Position numbers and translations under genes: made by a program. From contig NZ_JANIAA010000032.1 in assembly GCF_024505145.1 (NCBI RefSeq), forward strand, positions 54,152 to 118,151: a stretch of 64,000 nucleotides of DNA, given 5' to 3'. This stretch comes from Streptomyces rugosispiralis. GTDB taxonomy: Bacteria > Actinomycetota > Actinomycetes > Streptomycetales > Streptomycetaceae. This document shows, one piece after another, positions 16,435-24,429 of the stretch. The first letter of the stretch is position 1. The number at the start of each line of letters is the position of its first letter. Under the pieces are notes generated by a model that saw only the letters and a program-made list of their open reading frames with translations, had not been told where the DNA came from and ran no database searches.

Positions 16435-17225
16435 GCCCTCGCTCCGGCGCTGGCCCGCTCCCACACGGCCCACGGGCGGTCGCCCCGTGCGTAGGCGGCG
16501 TCCAGCGCGGCCCGCTCCTTCACGGTGTCGGTCGGCTTCCAGAAGCCGCGGTGCTGGTGCGCCACCAGCCGTCCGCGCTTGGCCAGTTGGGCGCATCCGT
16601 CGGCGACCAGGTCCCCGTTCTCCGGGATGTGGTCGAAGACCTCCTGGCGGAGCACGAAGTAGCCGCCGTTCTCCCACAGTGGCAGTTCGCTCACCGCGGT
16701 GATGCCCCCCACCAGGCCGTCCTCGCCCAGGTCCACGCAGTGGAACGAGGACTGCGGCGGCACCACCATCATCGAGGCACCGGCGTCGCGCCGGGCGAAG
16801 TTCTCGATCATCTCCGGCAGTGGGGCGTCGGTGAGCACGTCGGCGTAGTTGGCGAGGAACATCTCGTCGCCGTCGAGGTGGTGCCGCACCCGGCGCAGCC
16901 GCTCCCCGATCGGCGACTCGACGCCGGTCTGCGCGAACGTGATCGTCCAATCCGAGATGTCGGTGGACAGCAGCTCGGTCCGCCCGGCCCGCAGCACGAA
17001 GTCGTTGGACGTCGTCTCCTCGTAGTTGAGGAAGAAGTCCTTGATGTGGTGAGCCCCGTACCCGAGGCACAGGATGAACTCCCGGTGCCCGAAGTGCGCG
17101 TAGTAGCGCATGACGTGCCAGATCAGCGGCCTGGGGCCGACCATCGCCATCGGCTTGGGCACGTCGTCCGCGGCACCGCTGCGCATTCGCATCCCGTAAC
17201 CGCCGCAGAACAGAACGACCTTCAT
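16431..17225 (-). CDS. Glucose-1-phosphate cytidylyltransferase-like nucleotidyltransferase
   Basis: 264 residues, the usual length for RfbF/AscA. The nucleotide-binding start MKVVLFCGGYGMRMRS with KPMAMVG, the YADVLTD acidic site near 125 and the C-terminal FWKPTDTVKE are the features of the CDP-glucose pyrophosphorylase group. It would make CDP-glucose from CTP and glucose-1-phosphate, the entry to CDP-deoxy and branched sugars. ATG 17225 overlaps the previous stop (ATGA). A longer frame beyond it has no coding support. Confidence 0.85.
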   Translation of the reverse strand: MKVVLFCGGYGMRMRSGAADDVPKPMAMVGPRPLIWHVMRYYAHFGHREFILCLGYGAHHIKDFFLNYEETTSNDFVLRAGRTELLSTDISDWTITFAQTGVESPIGERLRRVRHHLDGDEMFLANYADVLTDAPLPEMIENFARRDAGASMMVVPPQSSFHCVDLGEDGLVGGITAVSELPLWENGGYFVLRQEVFDHIPENGDLVADGCAQLAKRGRLVAHQHRGFWKPTDTVKERAALDAAYARGDRPWAVWERASAGARA

Positions 17226-18457
17226 CGCTTTACCTCGACAATGCTCAGTTCCGGGATGGGAAAGACCAGCCGGCCGCCCCAGTCGCCCACGAAGGACAGT
17301 TGCTCGACCAGCTCCGCCCGCAGGTTCCACGGGAGGACCAGGACGTAGTCCGGCCGGTCGGCGGCGATCTGCTCGGGTGCCAGGATCGGGACGCGGGTGC
17401 CCGGAGTGAACCTGCCGTGCTTGTAGGGGTTGCGGTCGACCGTGTACGGGAGCAGGTCGGGCCGGATGCCGCAGTGGTTGAGGAGGGTGTTGCCCTTGCC
17501 CGGGGCTCCGTAGCCGACGACCGTCTCGCCGCGCTCGGCCGCCTCGATGAGGAACCGCAGCAGATCCCGGCGCACCTTGGCCACCCGGGCGGAGAACTCG
17601 GTGTACCCGGACAGCTCCTGGAGCCCGGCGGCCTTCTCCCGGGCCAGCACGTCGGCCACACCCCGCGTCGGCTCACCGGCCACCTCGGCCGGGCGGGCCC
17701 ACAGCCGGATGGAGCCGCCGTGGGTGGGCAGCAGCTCGACGTCCACGAGCGTCAGCCCGCCGCTCGCCAGCGCCCGGATCGCCGACGCGACCGTGTAGTA
17801 CTGGAAGTGCTCGTGGTAGATCGTGTCGTACTGGTTCTCCTCGATCAGGGTCAGCAGGTGCTGCACCTCGATGGAGACCCAGCCGTCGTCGGCGACCAGG
17901 GCGCGCAGCCCCCGGGTGAACCCGACCACGTCCGGGATGTGCGCGTACACGTTGTTGGCCACGACCAGGTCCGCCGGGCCTTGCTCGGATCGGACGGCCG
18001 CGCCGGTGGCCGGGTCGAGGAACTCCGTGAGCGTGGGCACTCCCGCGTCCCGCGCCGCCGCGCCGACGTTCACCGACGGCTCGATGCCGAGGCAGCGGAT
18101 CCCCCGGTCCACCACATGCCTCAGCAGGTATCCGTCGTTGCTCGCGACCTCGACCACGAAGGCGTCGGTGCCGAGACCCAGCCGCGCCACGGCGTCGGCG
18201 ACGAACGTGCGCGCGTGCTCCGCCCAGGAGGTCGAGTAGGAGGAGAAGTACGCGTACTCCTTGAACGTCTCCTCCGGCGTGATCAGCGGCGGGAGCTGCG
18301 CGAGCCAGCAGTCGGTGCAGACCCGCAGGTGCAGCGGGTACGCGGGCTCCGGCTGGTCCAGTTGGTCCGCGGCGAGAAAGCTCTCACATGGCGGCGTCGC
18401 CCCGAGGTCGACGACGCTCGCCATCGCTTCCGAGCCGCAGAGTCGGCATCGTGTCAT
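17222..18457 (-). CDS. NDP-sugar C-methyltransferase (zinc-binding, class I)
   Basis: 411 residues in the three-part layout of sugar C-methyltransferases: an N-terminal zinc site with Cys4, Cys7, Cys47 and Cys50; a SAM-binding core (VVEVASNDGYLLRHV, GIEPS); a conserved YHEHFQYYTVASA active-site region near 217; and a C-terminal domain with GYGAPGKGNTLLNHCG and DRNPYKHGRFTPG. Relatives such as TylCIII methylate C3 of 4-keto sugars and give branched deoxysugars. With the cytidylyltransferase next to it, a C-methylated CDP sugar is the natural inference. Confidence 0.88.
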   Translation of the reverse strand: MTRCRLCGSEAMASVVDLGATPPCESFLAADQLDQPEPAYPLHLRVCTDCWLAQLPPLITPEETFKEYAYFSSYSTSWAEHARTFVADAVARLGLGTDAFVVEVASNDGYLLRHVVDRGIRCLGIEPSVNVGAAARDAGVPTLTEFLDPATGAAVRSEQGPADLVVANNVYAHIPDVVGFTRGLRALVADDGWVSIEVQHLLTLIEENQYDTIYHEHFQYYTVASAIRALASGGLTLVDVELLPTHGGSIRLWARPAEVAGEPTRGVADVLAREKAAGLQELSGYTEFSARVAKVRRDLLRFLIEAAERGETVVGYGAPGKGNTLLNHCGIRPDLLPYTVDRNPYKHGRFTPGTRVPILAPEQIAADRPDYVLVLPWNLRAELVEQLSFVGDWGGRLVFPIPELSIVEVKR

Positions 18458-19704
18458 CTACTGTTCCCATCCCCCCTGCTCGCGCGGGAGTCCCCGCCGC
18501 GAGTCAGTGCCGACCGCACCGCGATCGCGGTGCGGTACTCCTCAACCAGGCGCTCCAGCCCGACGGCCGGGCTGAAACCCTGTTCGTAACGGACCCGGGC
18601 GGCCCGGCCCAGCTCCCGGCCCAGGGCCGGGTCGGCCGCGATCCGGCGTATGCGGGACGCGAGCGAGGCGGGCTCGCCCGGCCGGTGCAGCAGCCCGGTC
18701 ACGCCGTCCTCGACGAGTTCGACGAAGGCGCCGTGACCGGCGGCGACGACCGGCACCCCGGCCGCCATCGCCTCCACGACCACCAGGCCGAACGCCTCCA
18801 GCCACGTCGAGGGGGCCACCACGGCGACCGATCGCGCGATGACCTGGGCGCACTCCGCCGGGTCCAGCAGGCCGACGTAGGCCACGTCGTCCCGGCCCGC
18901 CGCCCAGCCGGTCACCTCATCCTCCAGTGGCCCGGCGCCGGCGATCACGAGCGGTACGCCCACACCGCCGCTCGCCGCGATCTCGTCCCACGCGGCCATG
19001 AGCAGCCGTACGCCCTTGGCCTCCGCGAGCCGGCCGAGATAGAGCAGATGCTCTCCCCCGCCCACTCGGCGGACGCCCGGGTCGGGCACGAAATTGTGCT
19101 TCACCGCCAGCCGTTCGGCCGGCATGCCGGCCCGCACCAGGACGTCGCGCTGCGCCGCGGAGATGCAGAAGAACCGCTCCACGCCGGACCACCATCGGCG
19201 CCGGTTGACCGACAGGCTGACCGCGAGCGGCACCGTCGCGAGGCGGGAACTCCGGTAGCAGCCGTGCCGGACGGCGGGCAGTGGTGCGGAGCCGACGCAC
19301 TCGGCGCACGGCCGGCCGTCCCGCTGCAGCGTGCCGGGAGGGCAGACCTGGGTGTAGTTGTGCAGCGTGGCGACGGCGGGCACGTCGGCGTCGGCACAGG
19401 CGGCGAGCACCGCGGGCGACAGAAGCGGGAAGACGTTGTGGATGTGGACCACGTCCGGCCGCTCGGTGCGCAGCCGGGCGGCCAGCTCCGCTCGGACCGC
19501 CGGGTTCCACGGCACGAGGAGCGGTACTGCGGCCTTGCCGAGGAGGGACCGGGCGGCGATGTCGTCGCTGCGCCGCTCGAACACCCCCACCTGATGGCCT
19601 GCCGCGCGCAGCAGCTCCACCTCCTGGTCGACGACCTTGTTCTCCCCGCTCGGCTGCGCCGAGGCGTAGCGGTTGTGCACTACCAGCACACGCATGCCGT
19701 GCAT
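18454..19704 (-). CDS. Family 4 glycosyltransferase
   Basis: 416 residues, GT-B fold. The N-domain opens MHGMRVLVVHNRYASAQPSG with DVVHIHNVFPLLSP; the donor-binding C-domain has LLYLGRLAEAKGVRLLM and the EAFGLVVVEAMAAGVPVVA signature (E-x7-E) near 300-320. ATG 19704 is preferred, with GGAGG ten bases upstream; it sits just after the Wzy-like gene's stop. A retaining transferase acting on the lipid-linked repeat; donor unknown. Confidence 0.9.
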   Translation of the reverse strand: MHGMRVLVVHNRYASAQPSGENKVVDQEVELLRAAGHQVGVFERRSDDIAARSLLGKAAVPLLVPWNPAVRAELAARLRTERPDVVHIHNVFPLLSPAVLAACADADVPAVATLHNYTQVCPPGTLQRDGRPCAECVGSAPLPAVRHGCYRSSRLATVPLAVSLSVNRRRWWSGVERFFCISAAQRDVLVRAGMPAERLAVKHNFVPDPGVRRVGGGEHLLYLGRLAEAKGVRLLMAAWDEIAASGGVGVPLVIAGAGPLEDEVTGWAAGRDDVAYVGLLDPAECAQVIARSVAVVAPSTWLEAFGLVVVEAMAAGVPVVAAGHGAFVELVEDGVTGLLHRPGEPASLASRIRRIAADPALGRELGRAARVRYEQGFSPAVGLERLVEEYRTAIAVRSALTRGGDSRASRGDGNSR

Positions 19705-19706
19705 GC

Positions 19707-20948
19707 TCAAGGAACCTCCGATCTCCGGGCCCAGCGCGGAACGTGTCGTCGAGGGAGTTCGGGCGTCGCGAGCGGAGCGGCCGCGGCGGGTGCCGCCAAC
19801 AGCGCGGCGGCCAGGGCCAGATGCAGCAGATACGGCGAGGCGTCGCCGAGACCGGCCTCGGTGTACGACGCGATCGCGCAGTAGCTGATCAGGAAGATCG
19901 CGCAGGCCCGCTGCAACGACGGTGGCCGCAGCAGCGCGACACCGGCCAGCACGATGATGATCGCCGCGACAAGGGTGACGCCGAGCAGACCCTGCTCGTT
20001 GTAAACGGCCAGCCAACTGTTGTCGATCGGCAGCCCGCCGAACGACTTGTCGCCCAGGCCCATGCCGAACCACTTCTCCCCGGCCGTCCGGGGAGCGGCC
20101 AGCAGGGCGTCCCAGACCTTGGCCCGGCCGGTGAGGCTGGAGAAGTTCTCCTTGCTCTGTCCGCGCAGGAACCACGCCTGGAGGACGGAGGCGAATCCCA
20201 CCGCGGCCACCGTGGCGCACAGCACCGCCCAGCTGAAGAAGCGGCGGGCCGCGGCGCTGGTGAGAAGGAGCGAGCCGATCGCCAGCGCCAGGCCGAGGAA
20301 CAGGCCGAGCGTCGCCGTCCGGGTATGGGTCAGCGCGAGCAGGACGAGTGACGGCACGATGACCACCACCGCACCGGCCCGGTCGATCCGGCGGCCCAGT
20401 ACGAGCAGCACGGTCAGCCCGGTGATCACCGCGGCGTACTGTCCGATCTGCGGCGGGGTGAGCGGCCACAACGCGCCGACCAGCCGCCCGCCGTAGAGGT
20501 CGGGCAGGGCCGCGCCCGGTGAGACGACCAGGCCGGCGGCCACCGACCCGAGCACCGCGAAGTACATCCGGATGTGGTGCCGCACGAACGTCAGGCTGCC
20601 GTCCCACCAGCGGCTGAGCAGCCACAGCGTGCCGACGAAGAGAGCCAGCCGGGTGCAGCGGAACAGCGCGCCGAACCCGGATTCCAGGTGGGCGCTGGAG
20701 ATCACGCTCGTCACCAGCAGCAGGGTGAGCAGGAATACATACGCACTGGCCCGGATGCGCAGCCGGAGATTGACCGCGAGCGCCAGCGCGAACGCGGCGA
20801 CCAGCGCGCCCATGGTGACCATCTGGATGAGGGAGCGGGGCAGCGGGACGATGGTCTTCGCCCCGGCGGAACCGAGGGTGTTGAGGACCAGCAGCCCCCA
20901 GACCGTCCCGACGATCTTCGGGGTGTGACCCCCGTCCATCTCAACCAC
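19707..20948 (-). CDS. Wzy/O-antigen-ligase-family polysaccharide polymerase
   Basis: 413 residues with about 10-11 membrane helices. The large outer loop contains ALTHTRTATLGLF and SLTGRAKVWDALLAAP followed by GMGLGDKSFG, the Wzy_C/WaaL pattern of a loop with conserved Arg residues. It would polymerise the flipped repeat units. GTG 20948 overlaps the previous gene's stop by 8 bases; ATG 20939 is an alternative. It pairs with the Wzx-like flippase and the two chain-length proteins. Confidence 0.83.
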   Translation of the reverse strand: MVEMDGGHTPKIVGTVWGLLVLNTLGSAGAKTIVPLPRSLIQMVTMGALVAAFALALAVNLRLRIRASAYVFLLTLLLVTSVISSAHLESGFGALFRCTRLALFVGTLWLLSRWWDGSLTFVRHHIRMYFAVLGSVAAGLVVSPGAALPDLYGGRLVGALWPLTPPQIGQYAAVITGLTVLLVLGRRIDRAGAVVVIVPSLVLLALTHTRTATLGLFLGLALAIGSLLLTSAAARRFFSWAVLCATVAAVGFASVLQAWFLRGQSKENFSSLTGRAKVWDALLAAPRTAGEKWFGMGLGDKSFGGLPIDNSWLAVYNEQGLLGVTLVAAIIIVLAGVALLRPPSLQRACAIFLISYCAIASYTEAGLGDASPYLLHLALAAALLAAPAAAAPLATPELPRRHVPRWARRSEVP

Positions 20949-22476
20949 CGTCCCGTGCGCGCAAGGTGCTGCCCGCGTCCTGCTGGTACGGCGCGATCTG
21001 CCACTGCCCGAAGTCGAGCACCCGGCTCGGGTCGTGGGCGACGAACTGCCATGGCCCGAGGTAGACGTTGTGGTGCCAGCGGTTGTGCTGCTTGTGGGTG
21101 ATCGCCTCGGCCACCCCTTCGCCCTGGTACGGCGACCAGTCCGGATAGGTGCCGTAGTTGGCCAGCACCGCCATTCGGTCGCATTTCACCGTGCACTTGA
21201 CGACGGACTTGTCCAGCACGAAGCGGTTGTCGTGGATGTCCACCCGCTGGGTCTTCCACCGGCAGTCGGCGTAGAGCGGTTGTTTGGCGATCGCCGGTTT
21301 CGCGCACCGGTCGGGGTCCCGGACCAGCAGGGTGCAGGCACCTGACGAGGTGTTGGCCGGGCTGTTGCAGAACCGGTCGGCGTTCTCCCACAGGGTGATC
21401 CCGGACCAGTTGTTCTCCAGTACGTTGCGGTAGATCTCGATCTTGTTGGTGCGGGCCTTGATCCGGGGTTCGCCGCCCGACTCGGACAGGTAGACGGTCG
21501 CGAACGGGAAGGTGTCGCCGCGGTCGGCTTCCCGGCGGCCCTCGACCCAGTTGTTCCGTCGGATCGTGTTGTTCCGGATGACCGCGTTGTAGCTGGTCTC
21601 GTAGATCAGCGCGGCACCGTCGTTGGCATCGAGCACGTTGTCCTCGATGCGGAAGTCGTTGTTGTCGGTGTCCGCCCACAACCCGGTCCCGCGGTTGTCG
21701 TGCACCCAGTTGCCGCGTACGTCGGCGCCGTCGACGGCCCAGAACTTGATGCCTCCGGTGCAGCCGCAGCCCTCCCGCCGCCGCTCCCAGTCGCCGGTGT
21801 TGTTGCCCGCGATCTCGTTGCCCTCGACCACCAGGCCGCTGATACGGCCCTTGGCCTTGTACGCGTTCATGCCGTACTGGCCGTTGTCGCGCAGGCAACT
21901 GGCGCGGACCCGCTGGCGGGCACCGGCCATCAGCCCGGCGCCGGAGTTGTCCTGGATCGTCGCGTGCTCGATCAACCACCCGTCGGCCGAGTCATGGTTG
22001 ACCACGCCCTCGTCGGGCGGCGCCACGAAACGCTGCACGGTCAGGTGGCGGATGGTGACGTCGCGGGCGGTGCCGCCGAACGCGTACTGGTTCTTCTTCC
22101 GGCCGTCGAGCACCGCGCCCGGCGCGCCGAGGTAGCGGTTCCCCTTCTTGGGGATGACCTGGGCATAGCGGTCCGGGTCGAGCCTGTGTTTGCCCGGCCG
22201 AAGCCAGAACGTGGTGTTCGGGGGGTTGCTCTTGGTCTTCGCCGCCAGGTCACCGACCACCGCGGGGTCGACCGTCACCGCCCCCTCCGGCGCCTTCGCC
22301 GGCCCGGCCGTGGGCTTGGCACACACCCGGGCCACGGGCCGGGCCTCGGACGTGGACGGCGCGGCGGTCGGCTTCGCCGCCGGGGCGCCCGGCGTGCTCA
22401 CACAGCCGGTCACCGCCGGCAGGACGAGCGCCGACACCGCCACCGGTAACGCCCAGTTCCGCCACTTGATCACCAC
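20941..22476 (-). CDS. Lipoprotein with right-handed beta-helix repeats (pectate-lyase-like fold)
   Basis: 511 residues. The N-terminus MVIKWRNWALPVAVSALVLP ends in the lipobox VTGC, so it should be lipid-anchored outside the membrane. After a Pro/Ala-rich linker, repeated short strands with Asn ladders (VRGNWVHDN, IEDNVLDAND, IRNNTIRRNN, IYRNVLENN) identify a parallel beta-helix of the pectate-lyase/mannuronan-epimerase type. Such proteins cleave or epimerise polysaccharides. In this cluster it may trim or modify the polymer. GTG 22476 has GGGGGGA upstream; the second GTG at 22473 is equivalent. Confidence 0.82.
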   Translation of the reverse strand: MVIKWRNWALPVAVSALVLPAVTGCVSTPGAPAAKPTAAPSTSEARPVARVCAKPTAGPAKAPEGAVTVDPAVVGDLAAKTKSNPPNTTFWLRPGKHRLDPDRYAQVIPKKGNRYLGAPGAVLDGRKKNQYAFGGTARDVTIRHLTVQRFVAPPDEGVVNHDSADGWLIEHATIQDNSGAGLMAGARQRVRASCLRDNGQYGMNAYKAKGRISGLVVEGNEIAGNNTGDWERRREGCGCTGGIKFWAVDGADVRGNWVHDNRGTGLWADTDNNDFRIEDNVLDANDGAALIYETSYNAVIRNNTIRRNNWVEGRREADRGDTFPFATVYLSESGGEPRIKARTNKIEIYRNVLENNWSGITLWENADRFCNSPANTSSGACTLLVRDPDRCAKPAIAKQPLYADCRWKTQRVDIHDNRFVLDKSVVKCTVKCDRMAVLANYGTYPDWSPYQGEGVAEAITHKQHNRWHHNVYLGPWQFVAHDPSRVLDFGQWQIAPYQQDAGSTLRARDGG

Positions 22477-22485
22477 GCGTCCCCC

Positions 22486-24429
22486 CTAGCCGCGGAACCT
22501 GAGTACGGTGGTGAACCCCTGCGCGCCGTCGGCGAAGCCGGTGCCGACCAGTGTGGTGCTGGGTTCCTTGCGTCCGAAGCCGGCCGAGTACCAGCCCAGC
22601 GGCGGTCCGGTCGCGCCGCGATGTGCCCGCCAGGCCAGCTCGCCGGGCAGGTCGAGCACCGCGGAGCGGTCCTCGCCGTCCCGGGTCCAGGTGAGCACCG
22701 CCCGGTTGTCCACCAGGTCCGCGGCGATCTCCGGGCCGAGGTGGAACGCCAGACGCGCCTCCCGGCGCGGGCCGCGCACCTCGTCGACCACCCTCAGCTC
22801 CTGACTCACGGCCGTCAGTTCCACCCGGCGGCGGTGCACGGAGCCCTGGTAGCCGTCGTGCTCGGCACACCAGCGGGCCACGCCCTCGCCCGAGGTGTCC
22901 GCGGTCAGGACACGGCTCCGGGCGTGCCGGGTCCACAGGAACGGGCCGCCGGAGACGGACTGGTCACCGCCGTCCAATTGCAGGGTGTTGTGGCCGAGGG
23001 TCGACCGGAAGTACTGCCGCCACTCGGGCTGCCCGTGGTAGCAGTACGTCCCCGGGTCGGCGAGCACGTCGACCCCGTCGTGCCGGACCTCCACGGACAG
23101 CGCGTCCGCGTGAGCGTGCGCGGCGATGGACAGGAAGCCATGCGGACCGCCGTCGCAGCGGCACCAGATCTCCCCCGGGCCGCGCAGGATCGTAAGCCCC
23201 GCGTCGGCGAAATGGGCCGGTCGGCTCGATGGGCGGGTCACCGGCAGTTCGGTGGGTTTGACGAGCGCGGCCAGCAGTGGGGTGCGCACATCGGTGCCGG
23301 TCACCTCCGGCCACCAGGCGAGCCGGCCGAACACGGCGTCCCCGGTGGCCAGCAGCGAGCCCCAGCGGTCGGTGCCCGCGCCGTCCACGACCAGACCGTG
23401 CCCGTCGTCGGCGTCCCCCTGGCGCGGCGGCCGCAGCCGGCTGTCCACGATGGCCGCGAGCGCGTCGGTCATCCGCAGCAGCACCAGCCGGATCGACGCG
23501 GGGACCGGCACACCGGCGGCATCCGCCTCGGCCACCGCGGCCAGGCCCAGCTCCAGCACCAGTCCGTGATACTCGGTGGCCAGCTCGCGGTTGAGGCCGG
23601 AGCCGAAGGTGTTGTTCCGCAGCTGCCGCTCCAGTGACCGCAGCGCGTCGGCCCGCCAGCGCGCCGAGCCGGGGAACCACCCGAACGCGCAGGCCGCGGC
23701 GGACTGCCCGGCGGCCTCGGCGATGACGTGGTTGTTCGCCGAGGACCCCCGGCTCGGGAAGGCGGCCAGCCAGCGCTGGTGGTGCCAGATCTGGTTCAGC
23801 GCCACCGGGTTGCCCTCGAACAGCCCGGCCGCGCCCGGCCAGCCGTCGAGGAGCCGGCGGATCCACACCCAGGACAGCAGCCGGATCCCCAGCTCGATGC
23901 CGCTGGTCCAGTGCACTCCGCGCAGCGGCGCGTTGGCCGTCCACCACGACCGCAGGTGCTCGGCCACCCGCTCGGCGTACCGCTCGTCCCCGGTGATCGC
24001 GTAGGCGGCGGCGAGCACGGTGAGGTACTGATGCCGGGACGGCTCCCAGATCTGCTTGATGTCCCCGACCGCGTCCTCGTCGCGGTACGGCACGTCGAAG
24101 GCGTAGCCCCACGGGGCCCGGCGCCCGGTCTTCGGGTCGTGGCACCAGTCCGGGTCGGCCAGGTCGTCGCGTTCCACCCCGAAGTACTCGGCGTGCCCGG
24201 CCATCAGCCGGTCCGCCTCGGCGATGAGGCGTTTCGCGGCGTCCGGTGGCAGCGCGGCGATCGTCCCCGCGGGCAGTACGGCGGTGAACCGGGCGCCGGT
24301 CACGCTCGGGCAGTCCGGCGGCGCCGACCGCCACCGCCGCCTGCGCACCGCGTCGGCCACCCGGCCGCCGACCTCCCGCGGTCCCATCCGGGACAGCCGC
24401 CGCAGGTACCAGCCCGCGCTCATGCTCAT
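22486..24429 (-). CDS. Heparinase II/III-family protein
   Basis: 647 residues. The N-terminal alpha/alpha-toroid has the conserved WHHQRWLAAFPSRGSSANNH region near 220; the C-terminal Hepar_II_III beta-sandwich has HAHADALSVEVRHDG and GTYCYHGQPEWRQYFRST. The family are uronic-acid polysaccharide lyases, but members without signal peptides are very common in capsule operons (AlgL/WbgO type), as here. With a UDP-sugar dehydrogenase in the operon, a uronate-containing polymer and its lyase make sense together. ATG 24429 overlaps the preceding stop (ATGA). Confidence 0.87.
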   Translation of the reverse strand: MSMSAGWYLRRLSRMGPREVGGRVADAVRRRRWRSAPPDCPSVTGARFTAVLPAGTIAALPPDAAKRLIAEADRLMAGHAEYFGVERDDLADPDWCHDPKTGRRAPWGYAFDVPYRDEDAVGDIKQIWEPSRHQYLTVLAAAYAITGDERYAERVAEHLRSWWTANAPLRGVHWTSGIELGIRLLSWVWIRRLLDGWPGAAGLFEGNPVALNQIWHHQRWLAAFPSRGSSANNHVIAEAAGQSAAACAFGWFPGSARWRADALRSLERQLRNNTFGSGLNRELATEYHGLVLELGLAAVAEADAAGVPVPASIRLVLLRMTDALAAIVDSRLRPPRQGDADDGHGLVVDGAGTDRWGSLLATGDAVFGRLAWWPEVTGTDVRTPLLAALVKPTELPVTRPSSRPAHFADAGLTILRGPGEIWCRCDGGPHGFLSIAAHAHADALSVEVRHDGVDVLADPGTYCYHGQPEWRQYFRSTLGHNTLQLDGGDQSVSGGPFLWTRHARSRVLTADTSGEGVARWCAEHDGYQGSVHRRRVELTAVSQELRVVDEVRGPRREARLAFHLGPEIAADLVDNRAVLTWTRDGEDRSAVLDLPGELAWRAHRGATGPPLGWYSAGFGRKEPSTTLVGTGFADGAQGFTTVLRFRG

